Assembly (NCBI GenBank): GCA_902775735.1
Contig: CACYNH010000020.1
Coordinates: 1-44,815 of the forward strand
Source of the DNA: an uncultured Erysipelotrichaceae bacterium
Lineage (GTDB): Bacteria; Bacillota_I; Bacilli_A; Erysipelotrichales; Erysipelotrichaceae
Direction of reading: 5' to 3'
Length of the DNA stretch: 44,815 bases
Below, piece after piece: positions 15,532-25,016 of this stretch. A program made the translations under genes and the position numbers. Within the stretch, counting starts at the first letter, position 1; every line of letters begins with the position of its first letter. Under the pieces are notes generated by a model that was not told where the DNA came from, ran no database searches, and worked only from the letters and a program-made list of their open reading frames with translations.

Positions 15532-16631
15532 TACTTTCTGATGATTTCGTTAAGATACCGGTTCAGATCCTCGAAGCTGCCGAGACTGATCACTTCATTG
15601 CGGATTTTCAGGGCCGCTTCATAGACGGCAGGATCAGATACAATCCGGCGGTAGTTTTCATATAATGAGGCGACTGACATGTCTTCTTCATCCATCAGAA
15701 CGCCGAACCCCCATCTCCTTGCCGCAAGACCGCTTGCCGTGCGGCCATAGCGGTGGTTGGTGATGATCAGCTGCGGGACTCCGTCAGCTGCAGCGATTTC
15801 CGCGATATACTCATTGCCGTCATGGATACAGACGGCGCAGCCCGGGATGATTTCCTCCTGCAGTTCTTTTGTAAACCTGATGTTCTGTGCTTTTTCCGGC
15901 TCAATGCCTCTGACGCAGGCGTAAACCGGGAATGAAGCGCCCTGGAAAGTTTCAAGAATCATTTTCTTCAGGGCTGCCGGTTTGCGGTTTATTTCACTGA
16001 AATACAGATAAACGCCTTCCCGCTTCTGGGGCACCGCCCTCAGCAATGAAACAGTTCCTGTTCTTTTCGCGTCAGCTTCTATCGGCAGCGGCCGCAGCTG
16101 CAGGGGTCCGGAAACAATCCGGGCCAGGCACCACTCATACAGGGTATGGACACGGAAGACCTGTTCGAAGCCATATTCAGAAAGCGCCAGGTTGGTTCCC
16201 TGCAGAACCCTTACCGGAAACGGACTTGTCCGGTACATAGCTGTATTGACGGCTGCCGCGCACGGAACGTGCCGGACGCGTGCGGCAATGACAGCGGCAG
16301 CCCGGTCAATCGTGATGATCAGATCAGGCTGGAAATGGTCAATGGCGTTGAGCAGGCATTCGGTGTCTTTGAGCAGATACTCTTTTGAGCCGGCTCCGCT
16401 TGCATACAGATACTCTTCATAGGAGTAGCAGCTGCCGCTGTACAGCTTCGGCTTTTTTAAATCCGGCGCGTCATAAAGGGCGGCGGAAGCGATCGCCGCG
16501 CTGAGCGGCGCACTGACAGCGCAGATGTGCTGGCGGGCTGAAAAAAGGTCGCACAGGGTGCGGGCGGTGAGCCATGCGGCGTCGTATCTGGGAGTGCGTA
16601 CCAAAGGGGCAATCAGAATCTTCATGGTCAT
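15531..16631 (-). CDS. Glycosyltransferase-like protein (GT-B fold, UGT/MurG-like), divergent
   Basis: The 366-residue protein resembles the two-domain GT-B glycosyltransferases of the UGT/MGT type. The N-terminus [15 protein letters not shown] starts a Rossmann-like domain, and the C-terminal half has [26 protein letters not shown] followed by [17 protein letters not shown], matching the family layout where a donor-binding HxGG(x)T motif precedes a GVPQL(V/I) segment; here the Gly-rich motif is reduced to HDGN. Activity is therefore uncertain. The start is set by AAGGAG eight bases upstream; both ATG 16631 and 16625 are possible. It stands alone on the minus strand. Confidence 0.6.
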   Translation of the reverse strand: MTMKILIAPLVRTPRYDAAWLTARTLCDLFSARQHICAVSAPLSAAIASAALYDAPDLKKPKLYSGSCYSYEEYLYASGAGSKEYLLKDTECLLNAIDHFQPDLIITIDRAAAVIAARVRHVPCAAAVNTAMYRTSPFPVRVLQGTNLALSEYGFEQVFRVHTLYEWCLARIVSGPLQLRPLPIEADAKRTGTVSLLRAVPQKREGVYLYFSEINRKPAALKKMILETFQGASFPVYACVRGIEPEKAQNIRFTKELQEEIIPGCAVCIHDGNEYIAEIAAADGVPQLIITNHRYGRTASGLAARRWGFGVLMDEEDMSVASLYENYRRIVSDPAVYEAALKIRNEVISLGSFEDLNRYLNEIIRK

Positions 16632-16643
16632 ATTATACACTCC

Positions 16644-16673
16644 TTGCAAGTGGGGCTTCATTTGGAATATCAT
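16644..16673 (+). promoter_or_regulatory. Candidate promoter of upp
   Basis: TTGCAA (16644-16649) and TATCAT (16668-16673) are 18 bases apart, 29 bases before the upp start. Confidence 0.45.
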
Positions 16674-16702
16674 TTAAGGAAGAAAACTGGAGGAAACAAA
16701 AA

Positions 16703-17323
16703 ATGCTTGATATACTCAATCATCCACTGATCACTCATAAACTTACTATTATGAGAAACAAGGATACCGGCACAAAGGATTTCCGTGAAAACCTCGATGA
16801 AATCGCTGAACTCATGGCTTATGAAGTCTGCCGTGACCTGCCCACACGCCCGGTCAATATCGAAACGCCGATGGGACCCTGTGTCGGCCGTGAACTTTCC
16901 AAGGAAGTCGTGATCGTTCCGATCCTCAGAGCCGGCATCGGCCTGCTTGACGGAATCAGAAGACTCGTTCCGACTGCCAAGGTCGGCTTCATCGGCATGT
17001 ACAGAGATGAAGAGACTCTTGAACCTCATGAATACTTCGCAAAGTTCCCGAAGAACCTCGAAGACGCTGTTGTCCTGGTTGTTGACCCGATGCTGGCGAC
17101 AGGCGGCTCCGCTGTTGACGCGGTCACCATGATCAAGAAGCGCGGCGCGAAGAACATCAAACTGGTCTGCCTGGTCGGCGCTCCGGAAGGCGTCAAGGCT
17201 GTTCAGGCTGCTCATCCGGATATCGATGTCTACCTGGCTGCCCTTGATGAAAAGCTGAATGAAATCGGCTATATCGTTCCGGGTCTGGGCGACGCCGGCG
17301 ACAGAATCTTCGGAACCAAGTAA
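16703..17323 (+). CDS. upp: Uracil phosphoribosyltransferase
   Basis: Upp converts uracil and PRPP to UMP in pyrimidine salvage. The 206-residue protein contains the PRPP loop [16 protein letters not shown] and the C-terminal uracil-binding segment [13 protein letters not shown]. The start is fixed by GGAGGA just upstream; in-frame upstream codons belong to the intergenic region and the divergent gene. The stop codon overlaps the DUF1146 start (TAATG). In B. subtilis upp follows glyA and precedes the atp operon; here the atp genes are missing from this position. Confidence 0.96.
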   Translation: MLDILNHPLITHKLTIMRNKDTGTKDFRENLDEIAELMAYEVCRDLPTRPVNIETPMGPCVGRELSKEVVIVPILRAGIGLLDGIRRLVPTAKVGFIGMYRDEETLEPHEYFAKFPKNLEDAVVLVVDPMLATGGSAVDAVTMIKKRGAKNIKLVCLVGAPEGVKAVQAAHPDIDVYLAALDEKLNEIGYIVPGLGDAGDRIFGTK

Positions 17324-17523
17324 TGGACCTGTTCCGGTTCTATCTGCGCTCTGCCGTTTATCTGGTCTGCCTCATCGCGGCCTGGTACGGCATGTCTGCC
17401 GTCAACTATGAAGCGATTCTGCGCAAGGATCATGTCCGGCAGGCACAGGTTTTATACTTCATGATCGTGATCGGCCTGGCTTATCTCTGCGGGTCGTTCC
17501 TTCTTGCCTTTATCTTCCGTTAA
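17323..17523 (+). CDS. DUF1146 family small membrane protein (YwzB-like)
   Basis: This 66-residue protein has two hydrophobic helices (about 10-27 and 44-65) joined by a short basic loop with the AWYGMSAVNYEAILRKD segment typical of DUF1146. Its function is unknown; in Bacillus the homologue YwzB lies between the atp operon and murA. The ATG shares its A with the upp stop codon, so it is translationally coupled to upp. Confidence 0.75.
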   Translation: MDLFRFYLRSAVYLVCLIAAWYGMSAVNYEAILRKDHVRQAQVLYFMIVIGLAYLCGSFLLAFIFR

Positions 17524-17535
17524 AAAGGATTGTCT

Positions 17536-18486
17536 ATGCGTCTGAGTCTTGTCATTCCCTGCTTCAATGAGCAGGAGGTTCTCGGCCTGTTTATGGAGAG
17601 AGCTTCCGCCGCCGCTGAAGAACTGAAAAGAGAATATGGTCTTGAAACAGAGTATATCTTTGTCAATGACGGCTCAAAGGACGCGACCCTCGGGATCCTG
17701 CGTGAGTTAAGCAGAAACAATCCCGCGGTTCACTATATATCCTTCAGCCGGAATTTCGGCAAGGAAGCCGCTCTGTACGCAGGCCTTCGCCATGCGGACG
17801 GCGATTATACCGCCATTATGGACGCGGATCTTCAGGACCCGCCGGAACTGCTGGTGAAAATGTTTCCGATTGTCCATGAAGGCAGGGCCGACTGCGCCGC
17901 CGCGAGAAGAACCGGCCGCAAAGGCGAACCGCCTGTGCGCAGCTGGTTTGCCCGCAGGTTTTACTCGGTGATCAACCGCTCCAAGGATCCTGACCTTGTC
18001 GAAGGCGTCAGGGACTACCGGATGATGACAAAACAGGTCCGGGACGCGGTGCTGTCCATTTCCGAATACAACCGCTTTTCCAAAGGCATCTTCGCCTGGG
18101 TCGGTTTCACGACGGAATGGATTCCTTACGAACATGAGGACAGAGCGGCAGGAAAAACCAAATGGAGTTTTTCCTCACTGGCGCATTACGGCATTGACGG
18201 TCTGATCGGCTATACGGTCAAGCCGCTGGAAATCGCGGCCTGGCTGGGCGTGCTGTTCTTCGGGCTGTCCATGATCGGCATTGTCTTCATCATCGTCCGC
18301 AAGCTTCTCTTCGGCGATCCGGTGGCCGGCTGGCCTTCGCTTGTGTGCATCATCCTGTTCTGTAGCGGAATCCAGCTGTTCTGCACCGGCATTATCGGCG
18401 TCTATCTGGCCAAGACATATCTTGAAGTCAAGGACCGTCCTGTCTACATCATTCAGGAAATGGATGAAGTGTTACGCAAAAAGTAA
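17536..18486 (+). CDS. Glycosyltransferase family 2, GtrB/CsbB-like with two C-terminal membrane helices
   Basis: The 316-residue protein has a GT2 domain (SLVIPCFNEQEV, FVNDGSKDAT, then the DAD-type metal motif in IMDADLQDPPEL) and two membrane helices near residues 232-258 and 270-295. This layout matches polyprenyl-phosphate glucosyl/GlcNAc transferases such as GtrB, CsbB and YkoT, which load a sugar on undecaprenyl phosphate at the inner membrane face for export and surface-polymer decoration. No flippase or GtrC-type partner lies beside it. ATG 17536 follows AAAAAGGAT; an in-frame TTG at 17530 is less likely. Confidence 0.88.
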   Translation: MRLSLVIPCFNEQEVLGLFMERASAAAEELKREYGLETEYIFVNDGSKDATLGILRELSRNNPAVHYISFSRNFGKEAALYAGLRHADGDYTAIMDADLQDPPELLVKMFPIVHEGRADCAAARRTGRKGEPPVRSWFARRFYSVINRSKDPDLVEGVRDYRMMTKQVRDAVLSISEYNRFSKGIFAWVGFTTEWIPYEHEDRAAGKTKWSFSSLAHYGIDGLIGYTVKPLEIAAWLGVLFFGLSMIGIVFIIVRKLLFGDPVAGWPSLVCIILFCSGIQLFCTGIIGVYLAKTYLEVKDRPVYIIQEMDEVLRKK

Positions 18487-18495
18487 CAGGGAATC

Positions 18496-18540
18496 AGCTC
18501 TTCTGAGGTGAATATATTCACTGAAGGGAGAGCTTTTATT
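18496..18540 (+). terminator. Long hairpin covering the ribosome site of the next gene, terminator-like
   Basis: AGCTCTTCT (18496-18504) pairs with GGGAGAGCT (18526-18534), using G-U pairs near the inside; above an internal loop GTGAA (18508-18512) pairs with TTCAC (18517-18521). TTTTATT then runs to the ATG at 18541. It looks like the terminator of the glycosyltransferase gene, but its 3' arm contains the GAAGGGAG ribosome site of the PemK-like gene. Confidence 0.65.
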
Positions 18541-19068
18541 ATGAAGTATTATCAAAGCGACTTATGGCGCAACTATGTGCGCACCCGTGAAGACCTGTAC
18601 AACGTACTGATTCCCGACCATGCCGAAGTCAGTATGGTTTCGGAAGAAAACTGGCTCGAAAGAGGCGGCTGCTTCTCCGGCGAAGACATCGGGATCAAAG
18701 TGAACCAGGGGGATATCTGCTACATGGATTTCGGACAGCAGTATCTCAATGAGGCGGGCTACCAGCATTTCGGTCTTGTGATGTCCATCTATGCAAAAAA
18801 AGCCCTTGTCATTCCAATGACCAGCAATCCCGCCACATGCGCAAAGGCGTACGATCCCATCGACAATCCGCAGGGGAAAAAGAATCTGATGCAGATCGGC
18901 AAAGTAAGAGGTCTTTACAAGAATTCTGTTCTGTTCCTCAATGACCTGCGTTTTGTCAACACCGCAAGAGTGATCGACGTCAAAGCCCATGTGCCGGTTA
19001 CGAGCCCGCTGTTCAGAACTGTGCAGAAACGGATGATGGAAGTCCTGTTCGCGAATGATCAAAGCTGA
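18541..19068 (+). CDS. PemK/MazF-like family protein, orphan (function uncertain)
   Basis: The 175-residue protein shows a MazF/PemK-like core: GDICYMDFGQQYLNEAGYQHFGLVMSIYA corresponds to the GDI(V/Y)xVDFG...G..RPxLVxS pattern, followed by VIPMTSNPAT and later a VLFLNDLRFVNTARVI segment. An N-terminal extension of about 45 residues is unusual for a plain MazF. There is no antitoxin gene on either side. It could be an RNA-cleaving toxin relative, or a domesticated protein of that fold. The ribosome site is buried in a hairpin. I base the family call on pattern resemblance only. Confidence 0.5.
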   Translation: MKYYQSDLWRNYVRTREDLYNVLIPDHAEVSMVSEENWLERGGCFSGEDIGIKVNQGDICYMDFGQQYLNEAGYQHFGLVMSIYAKKALVIPMTSNPATCAKAYDPIDNPQGKKNLMQIGKVRGLYKNSVLFLNDLRFVNTARVIDVKAHVPVTSPLFRTVQKRMMEVLFANDQS

Positions 19069-19083
19069 AGGCGCAATCATCCA

Positions 19084-20316
19084 TTGCGTGGTAAGATTGT
19101 TCTGAACTTTATGGAAAAGGCAGGAAACACATGGCTGACAGCAGTATCGGCGGGGCCCGACTCGATGGCTCTGCTTTCCATGTGTCTTGAGCAGGGAATT
19201 CCCTGCGCGGCTGCCCATGTCAATTACCATCATCGCAAAGAGGCGGATGAGGAGGAATCCTGGATCCGCCTTTTCTGCGCGGAACACGATATTCCCCTGT
19301 ATGTGCGCAATGAGCCGTTTGTCTATGAAGGAAATTTTGAGGCGGCCGCCCGCGCCTGGCGCTATGACTTCTTTGAACAAATCGTAAAGAAGAATGGCTA
19401 TAAGGGCGTTCTTATCGCCCACCATGAGGACGATCTGCTGGAAACCTATTTCATGCAGGAAGAGAAGAACCTTGTGCCTGATTATTACGGACTCAGAGAA
19501 GAAATGATGTATCATGGCATCCTTGTGAAAAGACCTTTGCTGGGGATGACAAAAAAAGAGCTGGTTTCTTACTGTGAAAGCCATGGCATCCGCTATTATA
19601 CAGATTCCACCAACGCCGATGAGTCGCTGACCCGCAACCGGATCCGCCGTCAGATCGTGGAGCCGATGAGCCGGATGGAACGTGACATGGTCAGACGTGA
19701 GATTGCCATGAAAAATGCGGTGGCGCAGGAGCGCTCCTGCCGTGTGGGGACACTCATCCGTGACCGCAAAGTCAGTCTTCCGGAATACCGGAAACTTGGA
19801 CATGAAGACCGTGAGGCTCTGCTGAGAAAAGTGATTGAAACAGATAAGCATTATTCCCTTTCCTTTATTCAGCAGCTCGACGGCGTATTGATGAAAAAGG
19901 ATGATTTCGATCTGCCGGTGGATGAGCGCCATCTGGTGCAGAAGGACGGACAGTTCTTTATGGCGGTTCCGCTTCCTTCCTATGAATATACATTTGCCTC
20001 AAAAGAGGAAATTCTCTCTTTTGAAGGGGTAACGGAGTTTAAGATTTTATCACCGCAGCCGGGGGTGAACGCACTCACGGTCAGTGAAGATGACTTCCCG
20101 CTGACTATCCGCAATGTTCACTCAGGCGATCAGATTGAGATGCGTTTCGGCTTTAAAAAGGTGCACAGATTCTTTATTGACCGCCATATCCCGCTTTATC
20201 TGCGGCAAAGCTGGCCGGTTGTGATCAACCAGAAAGGGGCTGTGATTCTGGTGCCGGGGCTTGGCTGCGACAAATCTCATTACTCTGTCTGTCCGGATTT
20301 CAATGTGGTACAATAA
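19084..20316 (+). CDS. tilS: tRNA(Ile)-lysidine synthase
   Basis: TilS converts C34 of the CAU-anticodon isoleucine tRNA to lysidine using ATP and lysine, so that AUA is read as Ile. The 410-residue protein has the PP-loop as SAGPDSMAL (usually SGGxDS), HVNYHHR, the AHHEDDLLETYFM segment, DSTNADESLTRNRIR and a C-terminal TilS domain. The likely start is TTG 19084 with GAAGG about twelve bases upstream; ATG 19111 would shorten the N-terminus before the PP-loop. The tilS-hpt-ftsH order is conserved in Bacillota. Confidence 0.93.
   Translation: MRGKIVLNFMEKAGNTWLTAVSAGPDSMALLSMCLEQGIPCAAAHVNYHHRKEADEEESWIRLFCAEHDIPLYVRNEPFVYEGNFEAAARAWRYDFFEQIVKKNGYKGVLIAHHEDDLLETYFMQEEKNLVPDYYGLREEMMYHGILVKRPLLGMTKKELVSYCESHGIRYYTDSTNADESLTRNRIRRQIVEPMSRMERDMVRREIAMKNAVAQERSCRVGTLIRDRKVSLPEYRKLGHEDREALLRKVIETDKHYSLSFIQQLDGVLMKKDDFDLPVDERHLVQKDGQFFMAVPLPSYEYTFASKEEILSFEGVTEFKILSPQPGVNALTVSEDDFPLTIRNVHSGDQIEMRFGFKKVHRFFIDRHIPLYLRQSWPVVINQKGAVILVPGLGCDKSHYSVCPDFNVVQ
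20309..20314 (+). promoter_or_regulatory. Possible extended -10 promoter for hpt-ftsH
   Basis: TACAAT at 20309-20314 with TG one base upstream lies at the very end of tilS, about 33 bases before hpt. The -35 region is poor, so this is tentative. Confidence 0.3.
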
Positions 20317-20347
20317 GTAAGATTTCTCTATTAAAAGGAGCGTTTTT

Positions 20348-20902
20348 ATGTGGGCTGAAAAGGATGTTGAAAAAGTACTCGTAACAGAAGAGCAGATCGA
20401 AGAAAAAGCAAAAGAGCTCGGAAAGCAGATCACTGAGGATTATCTCAGAATGAACTCGGCGCCGCTGCTGGTCGCGCTGTTAAGAGGCTCCGTTCCCTTC
20501 TTCTCGGAACTGGCCAAAAACATCGATCTTGATATCGAGTATGATTTCATGGATGTCTCGAGTTATGTCGGCAGACATTCATCCGGTGAAATCCGTATTC
20601 TCAAAGACCTCGACACTTCCGTCAGAGACAAAGATGTCCTGCTGGTGGAAGACATCGTCGACACGGGCAAAACGATTCAGTCTGTCATTGAATTGCTTTA
20701 TCATAGAGGGGCCCGCAGTGTGAAAATCGTGACACTGCTGGACAAGCCTTCAGGCCGTGTCAATCATCTGCACGCGGATTATATCGGCTTTGAAGTGGGA
20801 AATGAATTTGTAGTGGGTTTCGGAATGGACTTCAACCAGAAGTACAGATGCCTGCCGTTTATCGGCGTTCTGAAACCTGAATGCTATCAGACAAAGGAGT
20901 AA
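20348..20902 (+). CDS. hpt: Hypoxanthine-guanine phosphoribosyltransferase
   Basis: Hpt salvages hypoxanthine and guanine with PRPP to IMP and GMP. The 184-residue protein has the flexible-loop region SSYVGRHSSGEIRI, the PRPP motif VLLVEDIVDTGKTIQSV, and the purine-stacking VGFGMDFNQKYR near the C-terminus. AAAAGGAG precedes the ATG. It ends four bases before ftsH. Confidence 0.96.
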   Translation: MWAEKDVEKVLVTEEQIEEKAKELGKQITEDYLRMNSAPLLVALLRGSVPFFSELAKNIDLDIEYDFMDVSSYVGRHSSGEIRILKDLDTSVRDKDVLLVEDIVDTGKTIQSVIELLYHRGARSVKIVTLLDKPSGRVNHLHADYIGFEVGNEFVVGFGMDFNQKYRCLPFIGVLKPECYQTKE

Positions 20903-20906
20903 ATGA

Positions 20907-22772
20907 ATGCAGAGAAACAGACTGATCAACTATCTTCCGTATCTGATCATTCTGATTGCGGTGCTGAGTCTGTTCACACTGAACGGTTCCAGCAGCACCT
21001 CCCAGCTGAGCTATGAGCAGCTGCAGTCAACTCTTCAGAATGAAAAGATCACCGAGAGTCAGATTTCAGTAGGTCACAATGTCACCACCATCCGGGGTGT
21101 CTATACCAATGACAGCGACAGGAAAGTTATTTTCACATCAACTGTTCCTTCCACCGACGCGGAGATCGCGGCGCTGATCGAAAACCTCGATGACGCCAAA
21201 ATCACAATCGTCGATACCGACGCTTCCAACGCGTTCCTGGATGTGCTGATGTCCATCATCCCGTTCGTCTTCATGGGCGGCCTTGCTGTATGGATGATCA
21301 ACCGCATGAACGGTGCCGGCGGCGCCAACCAGAGAGCGTTTGAATTCTCCAGAAGCAGAGCCAGACTGGAAGGCAAGATCCGTGTCCGCTTCAGCGATGT
21401 GGCCGGCTGCGATGAAGAAAAACAGGAAATGGCGGAGATCATTGACTACCTGAAATACCCGAAGAAATTCGAAAAGATGGGTGCCAGAATTCCCAAGGGC
21501 GTTCTGCTCAGCGGCCATCCCGGCACCGGTAAGACACTGCTTGCCAAGGCTGTCGCGGGTGAGGCGAATGTGCCGTTCTACAGCATCTCAGGTTCCGACT
21601 TCGTTGAGATGTTCGTCGGCGTCGGCGCTTCCCGTGTCCGTGACATGTTCAAGAAGGCGCAGCAGACAGCCCCGTGCATTATCTTCATCGATGAAATCGA
21701 TGCGGTCGGCCGTCAGAGAGGCGCCGGCTTCGGCGGCGGTCACGATGAGCGTGAGCAGACACTGAACCAGCTGCTGGTTGAGATGGACGGCATGGAAGAC
21801 AACACCGGGATCGTCGTCATCGCGGCGACCAACCGTCCTGACGTTCTTGACCCGGCTCTGTTAAGAGCAGGCCGTTTCGACAGACAGATCACCGTGTCCC
21901 TTCCTGACCGCAAGGGCAGAGAAGCGATTCTCGGCGTCCATGCCAGAAACAAGAAATTCGCCAAGGATATCGATCTCTCCGGTCTTGCCAAAAGAACACC
22001 CGGCTTCTCCGGCGCGGATCTTGAAAATGTTCTCAACGAGGCGGCGATCCTGGCTGTCCGTGAGAACTCTGAAGAGATCAGTATGAAGAATATCGATGAG
22101 GCGATCGACAGAGTCATGATGGGCCCGGCCAAAGTCAGCCGCACCTATGATGAGAAGACAAAGAAGATCGTGGCCTACCACGAAAGCGGCCACGCGATCG
22201 TCGGTCTCTTCCTTGATAACGCCCAGGTTGTCCAGAAAGTCACCATCATCCCCCGCGGCCAGGCAGGCGGCTATAACCTGATGACCCCGAAAGAGGAAAA
22301 GATGATGAACACGAAGAATGACCTCATGGCTTCGATCACTTCCTACATGGGCGGCAGAGTCGCCGAGGAAATGTTCTTCGATGACGTCACGACCGGCGCG
22401 GTCAACGATATCGAAAGAGCGACAAACATCGCCAAGGACATGGTCACCCTCTACGGTATGAGCGATCTTGGACCGATCAAGTACAACAGCGGCAATGAGA
22501 ATGTCTTCCTCGGCCGTGACTACAACTCCCCGAATAATGTGTCCGGTGAAGTCGCGTACGAAATCGACCAGGAAGTCAGAAAGATCGTCAACGGCTGCCA
22601 TGACAAGGCATGGGATATTATCAAGGAGCACAGCGCTGAGCTCGAACGCATCGCCTCCGCCCTGATTGAATACGAGACACTCACAGCCGAGCAGATCGGC
22701 CGTGTCGTCAAAGGCGAGGATATTTCAGCGGACTTCGGACGCAAGCCAGCGGAAGCTCCCGCAGCCGCATAA
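20907..22772 (+). CDS. ftsH: ATP-dependent zinc metalloprotease FtsH
   Basis: FtsH is a membrane-anchored AAA+ protease hexamer that degrades membrane and regulatory proteins. The 621-residue protein has two membrane helices (about 9-26 and 112-130) around an extracellular region, Walker A as GHPGTGKT (G203-; the usual second-position Pro is His204), Walker [16 protein letters not shown], the second region of homology [22 protein letters not shown] shortened at ends, and the zinc site HESGH (H425, E426, H429). AGGAG lies seven bases before ATG 20907; the ATG at 20903 is out of frame. Confidence 0.97.
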   Translation: MQRNRLINYLPYLIILIAVLSLFTLNGSSSTSQLSYEQLQSTLQNEKITESQISVGHNVTTIRGVYTNDSDRKVIFTSTVPSTDAEIAALIENLDDAKITIVDTDASNAFLDVLMSIIPFVFMGGLAVWMINRMNGAGGANQRAFEFSRSRARLEGKIRVRFSDVAGCDEEKQEMAEIIDYLKYPKKFEKMGARIPKGVLLSGHPGTGKTLLAKAVAGEANVPFYSISGSDFVEMFVGVGASRVRDMFKKAQQTAPCIIFIDEIDAVGRQRGAGFGGGHDEREQTLNQLLVEMDGMEDNTGIVVIAATNRPDVLDPALLRAGRFDRQITVSLPDRKGREAILGVHARNKKFAKDIDLSGLAKRTPGFSGADLENVLNEAAILAVRENSEEISMKNIDEAIDRVMMGPAKVSRTYDEKTKKIVAYHESGHAIVGLFLDNAQVVQKVTIIPRGQAGGYNLMTPKEEKMMNTKNDLMASITSYMGGRVAEEMFFDDVTTGAVNDIERATNIAKDMVTLYGMSDLGPIKYNSGNENVFLGRDYNSPNNVSGEVAYEIDQEVRKIVNGCHDKAWDIIKEHSAELERIASALIEYETLTAEQIGRVVKGEDISADFGRKPAEAPAAA

Positions 22773-22780
22773 GCATTTCA

Positions 22781-22809
22781 AAAGCCGTATCGTCATGATA
22801 TGGCTTTTT
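22781..22809 (+). terminator. Intrinsic terminator of ftsH
   Basis: AAAGCCGTATC (22781-22791) pairs with GATATGGCTTT (22797-22807) with one G-U pair and a GTCAT loop; the stem ends in TTTTT (22805-22809). Confidence 0.88.
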
Positions 22810-22871
22810 CAAACGGCGGATCGCATTGTAGAATAGTGAGGATGATCTCAGATCATCAGAAAGAAACGAAT

Positions 22872-23261
22872 ATGAAAAAGTATGGCAAACAGGTACTGCT
22901 GACAATCGCGGCAGGCGTCTGCGGCGGACTGCTGATGGCGCTGCTGTTATTGTATATGATGATCTCAACCGTCTTCACGACCGGCGGCCCGGGTTTTGTG
23001 CTGGAACTGATTGTGGCGGCTGCTCTGCCGCTTTGTCTCAATATCGTCAGAAACCAGGGGATTATGCTGAGGAGCACCCAGGTGCTGATGATCGCTGTCT
23101 CATTCACGGTATGCCTGAATTATGCCGGCTATGTCAGAGCCACCGCCGACTTTCCGAATATGAACGCGGCGATTATCGTTCTTTCCGCCATTCTTCATGG
23201 CGCATCGCTCCTGTCGGTTTTGGTGACAGCAGGCGTCAGGAGATTCATTCTGAAAAAATAA
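22872..23261 (+). CDS. Hypothetical four-helix membrane protein
   Basis: The 129-residue protein is strongly hydrophobic, with four likely membrane helices (about 9-33, 38-57, 66-84 and 95-120), a basic N-terminus MKKYGKQ and a basic C-terminus RRFILKK. I do not recognise the family. The start at 22872 is chosen because upstream residues of the longer frame are non-hydrophobic and span a likely promoter (TAGAAT near 22829); its ribosome site (AGAAAG) is weak. It lies between ftsH and the GH2 gene. Confidence 0.6.
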   Translation: MKKYGKQVLLTIAAGVCGGLLMALLLLYMMISTVFTTGGPGFVLELIVAAALPLCLNIVRNQGIMLRSTQVLMIAVSFTVCLNYAGYVRATADFPNMNAAIIVLSAILHGASLLSVLVTAGVRRFILKK

Positions 23262-23288
23262 CCGAATTGCAAATAGAAAGGAGACGCC

Positions 23289-25016
23289 ATGGCACTGTTC
23301 ACGGAGTGGGGAGAAAAACTGAATCAGAAGGCGCCTTTGCAGGAGTATCCGCGGATGCAGCTGCAGAGAGACAGCTATACAAATCTCAACGGCCTTTGGG
23401 AATATCAGATCACGGAACAGAACAAAGAACCGGATCCGGAAAAATGGAAGAAGATCGTTGTGCCTTTCGCGCTGGGCTCTAAGCTTTCCGGCGCTGACGG
23501 TCAGCTGGAGCCGGGAATGGCTCTCTGGTACCGGAAGCAGTTTGCCTATAAGCCCTCCGTTCTTCACACATGGCTGAATTTTGAGGCGGTGGATCAGTAC
23601 TGCACCGTCTATGTCAACGGCATTGAAGTCGGCTCCCATGCCGGTGGCTATACGCCGTTTGGCTTTGATATCTCTTCAATGATCAAATACCAGAACTCCT
23701 TAATGCTCAGATGCATTGACAGCAGCGATGAAAGTGATTACGCCTACGGCAAACAGAAACGGGAACACGGCGGCATGTGGTATACGCCTTCTTCCGGCAT
23801 CTGGCAGACCGTCTGGCTGGAGGATCTGGGTGAGCATGCGGTGCAGGACATCAAGATCACGCCTGACTATGACAGTCAGAAAGTCATGTTTGATTTTGCC
23901 GGCAATTTCGGGGAAGCGCAGATCATCATTGCCGCAAACGGCAAAGCCGTTCATACAGCTGTATGCAGGGGAATGCATTGTGAAGTGCAGCTGCAGGAAA
24001 TCCATCCCTGGACGCCGGAGGATCCGTTCCTCTACGATGTTTACGTACAGACGGACGATGATGTCATCAAGAGCTATTTCGGCATGCGGAAGTTTTCCGC
24101 CGGCAAAGACAGTGAAGGAATCCTGCGTTTCTGTCTGAATAACAAGCCATTGTTCTTCAGCGGACTTCTCGACCAGGGCTATACGCCGGACGGTTTAATG
24201 ACCTTCCCGGCGGATGAAGCGATGATTTATGAACTGAAAAAGATCAAAGACATGGGCTTCAACATGCTCAGGAAACATGTCAAGCAGGAATGCCGCAGAT
24301 GGTATTACCACTGCGACCGGCTGGGGATCCTGGTGATGCAGGATATGCCTTCCGGGGGAGTCTATGATTACAAGTGGCAGACGGTCATGCCGACGGTCGG
24401 TTTTAAACAGGATGACCGTAACAACCCGAAGCTCGGACGGACAGACGAAAGGGCGCAGAAGATTTACTACGAGGAACTCGAAGCCATGCTGGACAGTCTC
24501 TATAACTGCGTTTCCCTGTTTGCCTGGTGTCCGTTCAATGAGGGCTGGGGCCAGTTTGATTCGGAAGAAGTCACAGACTTCATCAGAAAATATGACAGCA
24601 CAAGACTGGTTGACAGCGCCAGCGGCTGGTTCGACCAGGGAGCAGGCGACTTCAGAAGTGTCCATGAATACTTCCTGCCATGGAGAGTCAGGCCGACAAA
24701 GGAAGGAAGAATCTTCATTCTCAGTGAGTTCGGCGGTTATTCCTATATTGAAAAGGGACACAGCGAAGCCGGAGAGCTTTACGGCTATAAGAAGTTTACC
24801 GAGAAGCTGTTAATGGACGCTGCCGTCAATAAACTCTATGAAACTTTGATTGAACGCAATATCCGCAAAGGCCTTTCCGGCTGTATCTACACCCAGGTCA
24901 GCGATATTGAGGATGAATGCAACGGAATTTTCACAGCCGACCGGAAGATTGTGAAGATTGATGAAAAGAAGATGCGCAGGATGAACGAACGCCTGTACAG
25001 GAGAATTGCGAAATGA
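23289..25016 (+). CDS. Glycoside hydrolase family 2 enzyme (cytoplasmic, substrate unknown)
   Basis: The 575-residue protein has the three GH2 parts: a jelly-roll sugar-binding domain (about 10-170, with SYTNLNGLWEYQ), an immunoglobulin-like domain (about 180-275) and a TIM barrel. The acid/base Glu is in WCPFNEGWGQF and the nucleophile Glu in LSEFGGYSY. It has no signal peptide and is shorter than LacZ (about 1,000 residues), resembling uncharacterised Bacillota GH2 proteins; beta-galactosidase, glucuronidase or mannosidase activity are all possible. AAAGGAGA precedes the ATG. The end overlaps hslO by four bases, although glycoside hydrolysis has no obvious link to that redox chaperone. Confidence 0.87.
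   Translation: MALFTEWGEKLNQKAPLQEYPRMQLQRDSYTNLNGLWEYQITEQNKEPDPEKWKKIVVPFALGSKLSGADGQLEPGMALWYRKQFAYKPSVLHTWLNFEAVDQYCTVYVNGIEVGSHAGGYTPFGFDISSMIKYQNSLMLRCIDSSDESDYAYGKQKREHGGMWYTPSSGIWQTVWLEDLGEHAVQDIKITPDYDSQKVMFDFAGNFGEAQIIIAANGKAVHTAVCRGMHCEVQLQEIHPWTPEDPFLYDVYVQTDDDVIKSYFGMRKFSAGKDSEGILRFCLNNKPLFFSGLLDQGYTPDGLMTFPADEAMIYELKKIKDMGFNMLRKHVKQECRRWYYHCDRLGILVMQDMPSGGVYDYKWQTVMPTVGFKQDDRNNPKLGRTDERAQKIYYEELEAMLDSLYNCVSLFAWCPFNEGWGQFDSEEVTDFIRKYDSTRLVDSASGWFDQGAGDFRSVHEYFLPWRVRPTKEGRIFILSEFGGYSYIEKGHSEAGELYGYKKFTEKLLMDAAVNKLYETLIERNIRKGLSGCIYTQVSDIEDECNGIFTADRKIVKIDEKKMRRMNERLYRRIAK

Noticed and set aside
18562..19932. 456-codon open frame antisense to the PemK-like gene and tilS
   Set aside because: It crosses two well-supported genes and their spacer, and its translation resembles no family.
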